A stretch of 64,000 nucleotides of DNA from Paraburkholderia sabiae (GTDB lineage Bacteria; Pseudomonadota; Gammaproteobacteria; Burkholderiales; Burkholderiaceae): the NCBI RefSeq assembly GCF_030412785.1, contig NZ_CP125295.1, positions 6,448,001-6,512,000 on the forward strand, in the 5' to 3' direction. Below the pieces are notes generated by a model. It worked only from the letters and a program-made list of their open reading frames with translations, was not told where the DNA came from and did no database searches. Positions 38,453-46,057 of this stretch are shown here, one piece after another. Numbering within the stretch: position 1 is the first letter of the stretch; each line of letters opens with the position of its first letter. The position numbers were made by a program, and so were the translations under genes.

Positions 38453-38523
38453 CGAATACAACCCAAAGACTCAGCAGCGCTCGCAAACCAAAAACCCAAA
38501 CGCGCGCCGCGAGCAAAAAACCC

Positions 38524-39672
38524 TTACTTCCCACCCACGCTCTGCAACGTCGTCCACTTACCGTCGACAACCTTATACAGCGTGATACCACCGTTCTTCA
38601 GATCGCCCTTGTTGTCATAGGCCAGATCCTTGGTCGTAACAGCAGCCATGTTCGTCTTGGCCAACAGCGGCAGATACTTCGCCGGATCCGTCGAGTTCGC
38701 CTTCTTCATTGCGTCGAACATCGCCATCGCGCCGTCGTACGCGTACGGCGAGTACGTCTGCACGTCTTCACCAAAACGCTTCTTGTACTTGGCAACATAG
38801 TCCTTGCCGCCCGGCATTTCTTCCAGCGGCAGGCCAGCCAGCGAAGCCACCGTGCCATTAGCCGCGTCGCCTGCAACTTGCAGGAACGTCGGCGTGTGGA
38901 CCATTTCGCCGCCCATCAGCGGTGCCTTGATGCCCAGCGTCTTCATCTGCTTGACCATCGGTGCAGCCTGCGAATCGGCGCCGCCGTAGTAAACCAGATC
39001 CGGCTGCACCGACTTCAGCTTCGTCAGAATCGCCTTGAAGTCGACAGCCTTGTCGTTCGTGAATTCACGGTCGACGATCGTGCCGCCCGCAGCCTTCGCT
39101 GCCTTCTCGAACTGGTCGGCGAGACCCTGGCCGTATGCCGTGCGGTCGTCGACGATCGCGATCTTCTTCATGCCCAGCGTCTTCACAGCAAACGTGCCCG
39201 CGACGGAGCCTTGCTGCGTGTCCGAGGTCATCATGCGGAACGTCGTCTTGAAGCCTTGCTGCGTGTATTCCGGTGCCGTCGCCATCGCGATCTGCGGAAT
39301 GCCCGCGTTCGCGTAGATGCGCGATGCCGGGATCGTCGTGCCCGAGTTAAAGTGGCCGAGCATGCCCTTGATGTTGTCGTCGACCAGCTTCTGCGCGACC
39401 GTCGTGCCCGTGCGCGGGTCAGCCTGGTCGTCGGCCACGTCCAGCACGAAGCGAACCTGCTTGCCGCCGATCGTCGGCTTCGTCGCGTTCATGTCTTCGA
39501 CTGCGAGCGTAATGCCGTTCTGGAAGTCCTTGCCGTAGTGCGCTTGCGCGCCCGTCATCGGGCCGGCGAAGCCGATCTTCACGTCCTCGACCTGCTGTGC
39601 ATGCGCAGTCCCCGCCAGCGACATGGCAGCGAACAGCGTCGCGCCTGCCAGCTTTTTCATCGTGTGTTGCAT
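38524..39672 (-). CDS. Branched-chain amino-acid ABC transporter substrate-binding protein (LivJ/K family)
   Basis: 382 residues from an ATG 5 nt after AAGGAGA. The signal peptide ends in GTAHA|QQ. The mature protein has the periplasmic type I binding fold: 'IGFAGPMTGAQAHYGKDFQNG', 'VDDNIKGMLGHFNSGTTIPAS', 'IAIVDDRTAYGQGLAD', and VYYGGADSQAAPMV. It should capture Leu/Ile/Val or a related amino acid. No permease or ATPase genes are adjacent, so it must pair with components encoded elsewhere. Confidence 0.9.
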   Translation of the reverse strand: MQHTMKKLAGATLFAAMSLAGTAHAQQVEDVKIGFAGPMTGAQAHYGKDFQNGITLAVEDMNATKPTIGGKQVRFVLDVADDQADPRTGTTVAQKLVDDNIKGMLGHFNSGTTIPASRIYANAGIPQIAMATAPEYTQQGFKTTFRMMTSDTQQGSVAGTFAVKTLGMKKIAIVDDRTAYGQGLADQFEKAAKAAGGTIVDREFTNDKAVDFKAILTKLKSVQPDLVYYGGADSQAAPMVKQMKTLGIKAPLMGGEMVHTPTFLQVAGDAANGTVASLAGLPLEEMPGGKDYVAKYKKRFGEDVQTYSPYAYDGAMAMFDAMKKANSTDPAKYLPLLAKTNMAAVTTKDLAYDNKGDLKNGGITLYKVVDGKWTTLQSVGGK

Positions 39673-39760
39673 ATCTTCTCCTTGGTACCAGGTGTGGACG
39701 GCGCGGTGATCGGGGTCGCCGTCTCGCGCCATTTTTTTGAATCGATCGAGCGAGGTTCGC

Positions 39761-42700
39761 TCAGCCGATCGTCATCAAATTCGCATTACCGCCTGCTGCT
39801 GCCGTATTCACGCTCACCGAACGTTCCGTCAACAGACGTTCGAGCGCGTAATCCTCGTCGCCGCTTTCGAGCGCGCGCGCCGCAACGCCCTGCACCGACA
39901 CGATCGGACCCGCGCGTTTCGCGATGTCCTTCACGAGCGTCAGCAGCTCGTCGCTGTCGCCTTCGAAGAGCGCGGCATCGAACGATGCTTCAGCATTCTT
40001 CTTCACGCTCGCATACGGCTTGAGCGATGCCGGCAGCGCAGCATACAGCTGCTCGCCCGCCGCGCCTTCGAACAGCGCCTTGTTGCCCGTCGCCAGCGCC
40101 GCCGCGAACTGCACGCGCGCACCGCTCGCCGTCGACGCGACGCACAGCACCGTGCCGCGCGCGCCGAGCGTGTACGTGTTGCGCTCGCCCGTCGGACCCG
40201 TCAGCACAGCCGTCGCGCCCGCCGGAATGTGCGACAGATAACCGTCGCAACGTGCAGCCAGCACCGGCTCGCGTTCCGCGATCAGCCAGTCGCGCAGCGT
40301 CGTCAACGCAGCGGCAGGATTATCGCTTGTCGCAATGCCGTTTTGGGCCGCGCCTTGCGAGCCTTCCACCATCAGCGTCTGCGCGAGCGACTTCGGCAAA
40401 CCGGCCGGACGCGTCGCGAGCAGACGCTGCAGATACAGCGCGCCGCCCGCCTTCGGACCCGTGCCCGACAGCCCTTCGCCACCGAACGGCTGCACGCCAA
40501 CCACTGCGCCGATCACGTTGCGGTTCACGTAGATGTTGCCCACGTGCGCGCGGCCGATCACATGCGCGATCGTTTCGTCGATACGCGTATGGATGCCGAG
40601 CGTCAGCCCGTAACCCGTCGCGCGAATCTGTTCGAGCAGCTTGTCGAGCGCGCTGCGGCGATAACGCACGACATGCAGCACCGGACCAAACACTTCACGC
40701 TTCAGTTCGTCGATGCTGTCGAGTTCGATCAGCGTCGGCGGCACGAACGTACCGGCGTTGCAGCCGTCTGGCGTCGGCATCTGCGTAACCTTGCGGCCCT
40801 TCTCGCGCATCGATGCGATATGCGCGTCGATGCCGCGCTTCGCTTCCGCGTCGATCACAGGACCGACGTCGATCGACAGACGATCCGGGTTACCCACCGC
40901 CAGTTCCTTCATCGCGCCCGTCAGCATTTCGAGCGTGCGATCCGCGACGTCGTCCTGAAGACAAAGAACGCGCAGCGCGGAACAACGTTGACCTGCCGAA
41001 TCGAACGACGACTGCAGCACGTCGGCAACGACCTGTTCGGCGAGCGCCGACGAATCGACGATCATCGCGTTCTGGCCGCCCGTTTCGGCGATCAGCGGAA
41101 TCGGCTTGCCTTCGGGATCGAGACGGTTCGACAGCGTCTTGTTGATCAGACGCGCGACTTCCGTCGAGCCGGTGAACATCACGGCACGCGTGCGCGCGTC
41201 GGCGACCAATGCTGCGCCGACCGTTTCGCCATCACCCGGCAGCAGTTGCACCGCGCCTGCGGGCACGCCCGCTTCGCGCAGAATGCGCACGGCTTGCGCG
41301 GCGATCAGCGGCGTCTGCTCGGCGGGCTTCGCGAGCACCGTGTTGCCAGCGGCGAGCGCGGCGGCAACCTGACCCATGAAGATCGCCAGCGGGAAGTTCC
41401 ACGGGCTGATGCATACGACAGGACCGAGCGGACGATGCGTATCGTTCGAGAACTCTTCGCGGATCTGCGTCGAGTAGTAACGCAGGAAGTCGATCGCTTC
41501 GCGGATTTCAGCGACGGCGTTCGGCAGCGACTTGCCCGCTTCGCGCACGACGAGACCCATCAGCGTATGCATCTGCGCTTCGAGCAGATCGGCGGCACGC
41601 GCGAGGCAATCGGCGCGCGCTTCGACAGGCGTCGCCTGCCAGATCGGCGCGGCGGCCACGGCATGCGCGAGCGCGGCGCTCACATGTTCGGGCGTCGCTT
41701 CGACGACCGTGCCGACGAGATCGCGATGATCCGACGGATTGCGCACATCGCGCGCATTGCCGACGGCGATCTCGTTGTCTTCGAGCATCGGCGCCGCGCG
41801 CCACGGATGATTCGCGCTCGCCAGCAGCGCCGACGACAGCGACGCAAGACGATGCTCGTTCGACAGATCGAGGCCCATCGAATTGGTGCGCTCCGCGCCG
41901 TACAGACTGCGCGGCAGCGGAATCTTCGCGTGCGGCGCGCCGAGCGGTACGATCTTCGAGGCTTCGTCGACGGGATCGGCGACGAGGTCCTTCACAGGTA
42001 CCGTTTCATCGGCGATGCGGTTGACGAACGACGTGTTCGCGCCGTTCTCCAGCAGACGACGCACGAGATACGCGAGCAGCGTTTCATGCGTGCCGACGGG
42101 CGCATACACGCGACACGGACGGTTCAGCTTGTCGCGGCCCGTGACTTCTTCGTACAGCGGTTCGCCCATGCCGTGCAGGCACTGGAACTCATACTGGCCG
42201 GGATAGTAGTTGCCGCCCGCGAGGTGATAGATCGCGGAAAGCGTATGCGCGTTGTGCGTCGCGAACTGCGGATAGACGGCATCAGGCGCGCCCAGCAGCT
42301 TCTTCGCGCATGCGACGTACGACACGTCCGTGTAGATCTTGCGCGTGTACACCGGATAACCTTCAAGACCATCCACCTGTGCACGCTTGATTTCCGTATC
42401 CCAGTACGCGCCCTTCACGAGACGGACCATGATGCGGTGACGACTGCGGCGCGCCAGATCGACGATGTAGTCGATCACGAACGGGCAGCGCTTCTGATAC
42501 GCCTGCACGACGAAGCCGATGCCGTTCCAGCCTTGCAGTTCGGGATCAAAGCACAGCGCTTCGAGCAGATCGAGCGAAATTTCCAGACGGTCCGCTTCTT
42601 CCGCGTCGATGTTCAGGCCGATGTCGTAGCGGCGCGCGAGGATTGCGAGCGCACGCACGCGCGGCAGCAACTCGCTCATCGTGCGTTCCTGCTGCGAGCG

Positions 42701-43702
42701 CGAATAGCGCGGATGCAGCGCCGACAGCTTGATCGAAATGCCCGGACCTTCGTAGATGCCACGGCCGCCGGCTGCCTTGCCGATCGCGTGGATCGCCTGT
42801 TCGTACGACGCGTAGTAGCGCTGTGCGTCGGCTTCCGTCGTCGCGGCTTCGCCGAGCATGTCGTACGAGTAGCGGAAACCGCGTGCCTCGAACTTGCGGC
42901 TGTTCGCCAGCGCTTCGGAAATCGTTTCGCCCGTGACGAACTGTTCGCCCATCAGGCGCATCGCCATGTCGACGCCCTTGCGGATCAGCGGCTCGCCGCC
43001 CTTGCCGATCATGCGCGTCAGCGCCGACGACAGACCCGTTTCGCTATTCGTCGTCACCAGCTTGCCGGTGATCATCAGGCCCCACGTCGCCGCGTTCACG
43101 AACAGCGACGGCGCATGGCCGACGTGCGAACGCCAGTCGCCCTTGCTGATCTTGTCGCGGATCAGCGCGTCGCGGGTCGCGCGGTCGGGAATGCGCAGCA
43201 GCGCTTCCGCGAGACACATCAGCGCGACGCCTTCCTGGCTCGACAGCGAAAACTCGTGGATCAGACCTTCCACGCCGCCACCCGTGCTCTTCGAACGCAG
43301 CGCTTCGACGAGCTTGCTCGCCATCGCCTGCACGTCGTTCGCGATGTTGGCGGGCAGACGCGCCTGGCCGAGCAGGAACGGCACGCACTCGGGCTCGGGC
43401 CGACGATACGCCGCCGTGATCGCTGCGCGCAGCACCGACTGCGGCTGCACGCTCTGCGCGAATTCGAGGAACGGATGCAGGCCGTCGGTATCGTCCGAAT
43501 CGGCGGCACCGTCGGCCAGTTCGGTTGCACCGTGATGACCGGAGAGTTCGGCGGGAAGCTGGCCGTGCTCGATCTTTTCGAGGTACGCGAAGATCGCCTG
43601 CTTGATCAGCCAGTGGGGAGTGCGTTCGAGGCGCGTGGCGGCATCTTTCAGCCGGGTACGCAGCAGGTCGTCGACTTTGACGCCAAGGGTGGTGCTCGCC
43701 AT
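39761..43702 (-). CDS. putA: Trifunctional PutA: proline dehydrogenase / P5C dehydrogenase / repressor
   Basis: 1313 residues, full length for the trifunctional form. The N-terminal ~50 residues (TTLGVKVDDLLRTRLKDAA...) are a ribbon-helix-helix DNA-binding domain. The FAD proline dehydrogenase (~190-495) has 'DAEEADRLEISLDLLEAL' and 'RRSRHRIMVRLVKGAYWD'. The NAD-dependent P5C dehydrogenase (~575-1030) has the Glu in ETGGQNAMIVDS and the nucleophilic Cys in SAGQRCSALRVL (about residue 906). It oxidises proline to glutamate at the membrane and represses its own gene when not reducing FAD. GAAGGA lies just before the ATG; a matching operator is upstream. Confidence 0.97.
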   Translation of the reverse strand: MASTTLGVKVDDLLRTRLKDAATRLERTPHWLIKQAIFAYLEKIEHGQLPAELSGHHGATELADGAADSDDTDGLHPFLEFAQSVQPQSVLRAAITAAYRRPEPECVPFLLGQARLPANIANDVQAMASKLVEALRSKSTGGGVEGLIHEFSLSSQEGVALMCLAEALLRIPDRATRDALIRDKISKGDWRSHVGHAPSLFVNAATWGLMITGKLVTTNSETGLSSALTRMIGKGGEPLIRKGVDMAMRLMGEQFVTGETISEALANSRKFEARGFRYSYDMLGEAATTEADAQRYYASYEQAIHAIGKAAGGRGIYEGPGISIKLSALHPRYSRSQQERTMSELLPRVRALAILARRYDIGLNIDAEEADRLEISLDLLEALCFDPELQGWNGIGFVVQAYQKRCPFVIDYIVDLARRSRHRIMVRLVKGAYWDTEIKRAQVDGLEGYPVYTRKIYTDVSYVACAKKLLGAPDAVYPQFATHNAHTLSAIYHLAGGNYYPGQYEFQCLHGMGEPLYEEVTGRDKLNRPCRVYAPVGTHETLLAYLVRRLLENGANTSFVNRIADETVPVKDLVADPVDEASKIVPLGAPHAKIPLPRSLYGAERTNSMGLDLSNEHRLASLSSALLASANHPWRAAPMLEDNEIAVGNARDVRNPSDHRDLVGTVVEATPEHVSAALAHAVAAAPIWQATPVEARADCLARAADLLEAQMHTLMGLVVREAGKSLPNAVAEIREAIDFLRYYSTQIREEFSNDTHRPLGPVVCISPWNFPLAIFMGQVAAALAAGNTVLAKPAEQTPLIAAQAVRILREAGVPAGAVQLLPGDGETVGAALVADARTRAVMFTGSTEVARLINKTLSNRLDPEGKPIPLIAETGGQNAMIVDSSALAEQVVADVLQSSFDSAGQRCSALRVLCLQDDVADRTLEMLTGAMKELAVGNPDRLSIDVGPVIDAEAKRGIDAHIASMREKGRKVTQMPTPDGCNAGTFVPPTLIELDSIDELKREVFGPVLHVVRYRRSALDKLLEQIRATGYGLTLGIHTRIDETIAHVIGRAHVGNIYVNRNVIGAVVGVQPFGGEGLSGTGPKAGGALYLQRLLATRPAGLPKSLAQTLMVEGSQGAAQNGIATSDNPAAALTTLRDWLIAEREPVLAARCDGYLSHIPAGATAVLTGPTGERNTYTLGARGTVLCVASTASGARVQFAAALATGNKALFEGAAGEQLYAALPASLKPYASVKKNAEASFDAALFEGDSDELLTLVKDIAKRAGPIVSVQGVAARALESGDEDYALERLLTERSVSVNTAAAGGNANLMTIG

Positions 43703-43757
43703 GGTTCCTTCTTTATGCGCCGGGCGGACGCCGGCCAAAGACTAAAAAGTTGGCCGA

Positions 43758-43786
43758 ATCGTACCCCTCCCAATAAAAAGGTGCAA
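43758..43786 (-). promoter_or_regulatory. putA promoter
   Basis: On the minus strand TTGCAC (-35, 43786-43781), a 17-nt spacer, and TACGAT (-10, 43763-43758). The -35 is embedded in the PutA operator half-site. Confidence 0.6.
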
Positions 43787-43810
43787 CCAGCCGCAAGAAA
43801 TGGTTGCACC
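43780..43810. promoter_or_regulatory. PutA operator (inverted GGTTGCACC sites)
   Basis: GGTGCAACC at 43780-43788 and its exact inverse GGTTGCACC at 43802-43810, 13 bp apart. E. coli PutA is known to bind GTTGCA, which is the core of both halves. The left half overlaps the -35 element, as needed for autorepression. Weaker similar half-sites (GTGCAC, GTTGCG) lie further right to about 43876. The rest of 43703-44009 shows nothing else. Confidence 0.75.
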
Positions 43811-44009
43811 CTTCTGAAAGCCTTGTCGCACAAGCGTTTGCGGAAAATGTGCACCTTCCGGATGCACGCGGTTGCGCTCGGTGTTTTCCCTGGATCGGTT
43901 TATTTTCGGGCAACCCTTATCGAATCCGAAATCGCGCCGTTATACCGGTCATGAGATGCGCACTGACGCACGGTACGGGGTTCGAAGTCTCGCTATACGG
44001 GGTGACCAA

Positions 44010-44168
44010 ATGGAAAAGTGGCTGGTAGTGACGGGAGTCTGGATGATGTTCGCGACGTGCATGGTGCTGTTCATTCGCGGTGCGACGGGGCCGTCGCGCA
44101 ACGAACTCGTGCCGATCGAAGTGCGCGACGACGAGCACGACAACGCGCGGGAATCGTTTCGCGGCTAA
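44010..44168 (+). CDS. Small single-span membrane protein of unknown function
   Basis: 52 residues: MEKWLVVTGVWMMFATCMVLFIRG forms one membrane helix, followed by a short polar, acidic tail ending in RESFRG. The ribosome-binding site is weak (GGGGTGA). It is short enough that chance cannot be excluded, but the hydrophobic helix followed by a hydrophilic tail is typical of real small proteins. Transcribed away from putA. Confidence 0.55.
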   Translation: MEKWLVVTGVWMMFATCMVLFIRGATGPSRNELVPIEVRDDEHDNARESFRG

Positions 44169-44222
44169 CCGTTCGATGATGCGGCGCCCGCTTGCGGCGG
44201 GCGCGCCTGGCGGCAGGAAAGA

Positions 44223-44462
44223 TCAGCGCAGCGGCGCGAACGCCCGGCAACTGTCGCGCGGCGCGACGAGCTGATCGTGGAAAAGACACAGGCGGCTGTC
44301 GGCGACACTGGCGCCAAAGCCGGAAGAGAACACAACGAGGCCCGGAATGCTCTGCTCAAGCGAATGCCGATCGTCGGCGCGAAACCGGCAATCGGCACAG
44401 CATGGCCGGCGCGCGTCGGGCTGCGAGTGGATGTCGTCGTCGAGAACGGCGGGCGCGCTCAC
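44223..44462 (-). CDS. Small cysteine-containing protein of unknown function, coupled to the YeiH-like gene
   Basis: 79 residues. Its GTG start overlaps the stop of the transporter gene upstream by 4 bp (GTGA), the usual sign of translational coupling. It has a CCADCRFR motif (residues ~21-28), 'SLEQSIPGLVVFSSGFGASVADS' and LCLFHDQLVAPRDSCRAF, so four cysteines that could bind a metal. The 'CxxCxF ... DSRLC..HD..V.P.D.C' pattern looks conserved-protein-like rather than a chance frame. No function can be assigned. A GC-rich hairpin without T run lies just beyond it (44184-44204). Confidence 0.55.
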   Translation of the reverse strand: MSAPAVLDDDIHSQPDARRPCCADCRFRADDRHSLEQSIPGLVVFSSGFGASVADSRLCLFHDQLVAPRDSCRAFAPLR

Positions 44463-45883
44463 GAGCCCTGCCCCAAGTTATTCCAATACGGTGCGAACAC
44501 GTGCGCGGACAGCGCGTAGCCGATGGCGATATTGACGGCCACGCCGATCGTGAACGCGATGAACGGCTTGATGCCCGTGGCCGCGAGTGAGCGGACGCGC
44601 GTCGTCAGTCCGATGCTGAAGAAGCAGAAGATGAACGCCCACGTGCGCAGCGCCGTGATCGGCGCGACGAACTCCGGCGTGACGACCTTGCGGTAATCTG
44701 CCAGCGAGTAGTGGCTCGCGATCCACGTCACGAGCGCCGACGCGATCACGAAGCCGATTACGAACTTCGGAAAGCGTGCCCAGATTTCGCGGGCATCGGC
44801 TTTCGCGGCGACGCCGTTTTCGCCCGATTCCCAGCGTGTCGTCGCGACGATCGCCAGCAGGAACGCCCAGATGCCGATCCAGATATCTCGGCCCACCACT
44901 TTCATCAGCGTGAACGCCTGAAGCGACGCCTCGGGCGAGCCGGCGATCGCGCCGCCGGCGTGCTTCGCGAAATCGCCGTAGGCCTGCGCGGCGGCAATCC
45001 CGGCGGCGTCGGCGAATTCGGATGTGCCGATCCACGCGCCCGCGACGGCCGTCGACAATCCCAGCGAACGCGACACGAACGGCAGCACGAAGATCATCAC
45101 GATCGCCCACAGGATCACGAGCGTGATCGCCACCGACGCATGCTCGCGTTTCGCGCGCACCGCGCCCGCAATCGCAATGGACGCCGACACGCCGCACACC
45201 GCGCCCCCCACGCCGAGCACCGCGGCGAAGCGCTTGTCGAGCCCGAGCGCCTTGGCCGCGAAGAAGATCACGAAGAAGGTGACGAGCGACACGATCGTCG
45301 CCTGTCCGACTGCGACGGGACCGGCCCAGACGAGCAGCGTGAACGGCAGCGTCGCGCCGAGCAGCACGATCCCGACCTTGATGTAAAACTCGACGCGCAA
45401 TCCCGCCGAGAACCACTCGGGCAGCGTGAACACGTTCGAGATCAGCAGACCGAGCGCCAGCGCGACGAGCGGCGGCTCGAGGTTGTACTTCGACGCATTG
45501 GCCCACGCGCCGACTTCGAAGATCAGCACCGACGCGACGAACAGAATCGCGAACGACGGCAGGAAGTGCGCGATCCGCTGCTTCAGCACGCTCAGGCTGA
45601 CGCCGAACAGCACGGCGAACACGACGAACAGCGCGACGTAGTTCGGCAGATGCTTCGCCAGATCTTGCCCGGCTGCACCGAGGTCGGACCATTTCGCAGG
45701 TGCCGTCGCGAGCCATTTGATGCTGCTGCCCGACGCGAACAACCCCCACGCGACCACGATCACCAGCAGGCCGACCCACACAGCCCACCAGTCTTCCGTC
45801 GAGAAGAGTCCGCCGCCGCCTGTCGTGCTTGCCTGTCGCGAAGGCTGTGCGCCCGCCGGCAAGGTATGTCTCGTATCGCTCAT
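44459..45883 (-). CDS. YeiH/UPF0324-family membrane transporter
   Basis: 474 residues, about eleven predicted membrane spans after a polar N-terminus of ~30 residues. Family marks are 'LALGLLISNVFTLPEW', 'KVGIVLLGATLPFTLLVWAG', 'VGGAVCGVSASIAIAGAVRAK' and 'AVAGAWIGTSEFADAAGIAAA', with the conserved small-residue helices. YeiH relatives are annotated as putative sulfate exporters (PF03601), but transport substrate is not established here. The gene is followed, with overlap, by the small Cys protein. The ribosome-binding site is poor. Confidence 0.85.
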   Translation of the reverse strand: MSDTRHTLPAGAQPSRQASTTGGGGLFSTEDWWAVWVGLLVIVVAWGLFASGSSIKWLATAPAKWSDLGAAGQDLAKHLPNYVALFVVFAVLFGVSLSVLKQRIAHFLPSFAILFVASVLIFEVGAWANASKYNLEPPLVALALGLLISNVFTLPEWFSAGLRVEFYIKVGIVLLGATLPFTLLVWAGPVAVGQATIVSLVTFFVIFFAAKALGLDKRFAAVLGVGGAVCGVSASIAIAGAVRAKREHASVAITLVILWAIVMIFVLPFVSRSLGLSTAVAGAWIGTSEFADAAGIAAAQAYGDFAKHAGGAIAGSPEASLQAFTLMKVVGRDIWIGIWAFLLAIVATTRWESGENGVAAKADAREIWARFPKFVIGFVIASALVTWIASHYSLADYRKVVTPEFVAPITALRTWAFIFCFFSIGLTTRVRSLAATGIKPFIAFTIGVAVNIAIGYALSAHVFAPYWNNLGQGS

Positions 45884-46057
45884 TGAAGTGCCCCGGAAGT
45901 GAGATGGCGGCGCACGCGCTGTCGATTGTTGGAATTCATGCGCCGATTCGGCGAAATATAGTCGAGCGATGCCGGCAAACGAAACGACCTTTCGTTTGAT
46001 CGATATGACTTAAATGGATTTGCGCGAAGATGCCGCGAGATCGCAGTGGCGCGCGAC

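Larger units (their letters stand above)
37768..38490. repeat. Large imperfect inverted repeat between two convergent genes
   Basis: The left arm (about 37768-38051) and the right arm (about 38203-38490) are inverted copies of one another with a ~150-bp spacer. Shared blocks include GCATCCGCG, GTTGCCCCTGTGCGGGGCGGCA, CCTCCGGTGCC and CTCCGTAGAAAGC. Each arm carries a perfect hairpin: 37921-37952 (14-bp stem, loop CGCC) and 38304-38337 (15-bp stem), both built on CTTTCTTTGC or CTTTTCTTTGC. No open frame in it looks like a protein. It resembles a dispersed extragenic element of Burkholderiaceae genomes. It covers most of the gene-free interval 37750-38523. Confidence 0.85.

Noticed and set aside
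39748..39762. Hairpin GAGCGA-GGT-TCGCTC next to the putA stop
   Set aside because: It is followed by A rather than T on the minus strand, so it is not a normal terminator; probably chance.
39737..43954. 1405-codon open frame on the plus strand across putA
   Set aside because: It is an antisense shadow: extremely Arg-rich, without family motifs, fully opposite the well-supported putA.
44184..44204. GC-rich 8-bp hairpin beyond the small Cys gene
   Set aside because: No T run on either strand; a role as terminator cannot be supported.
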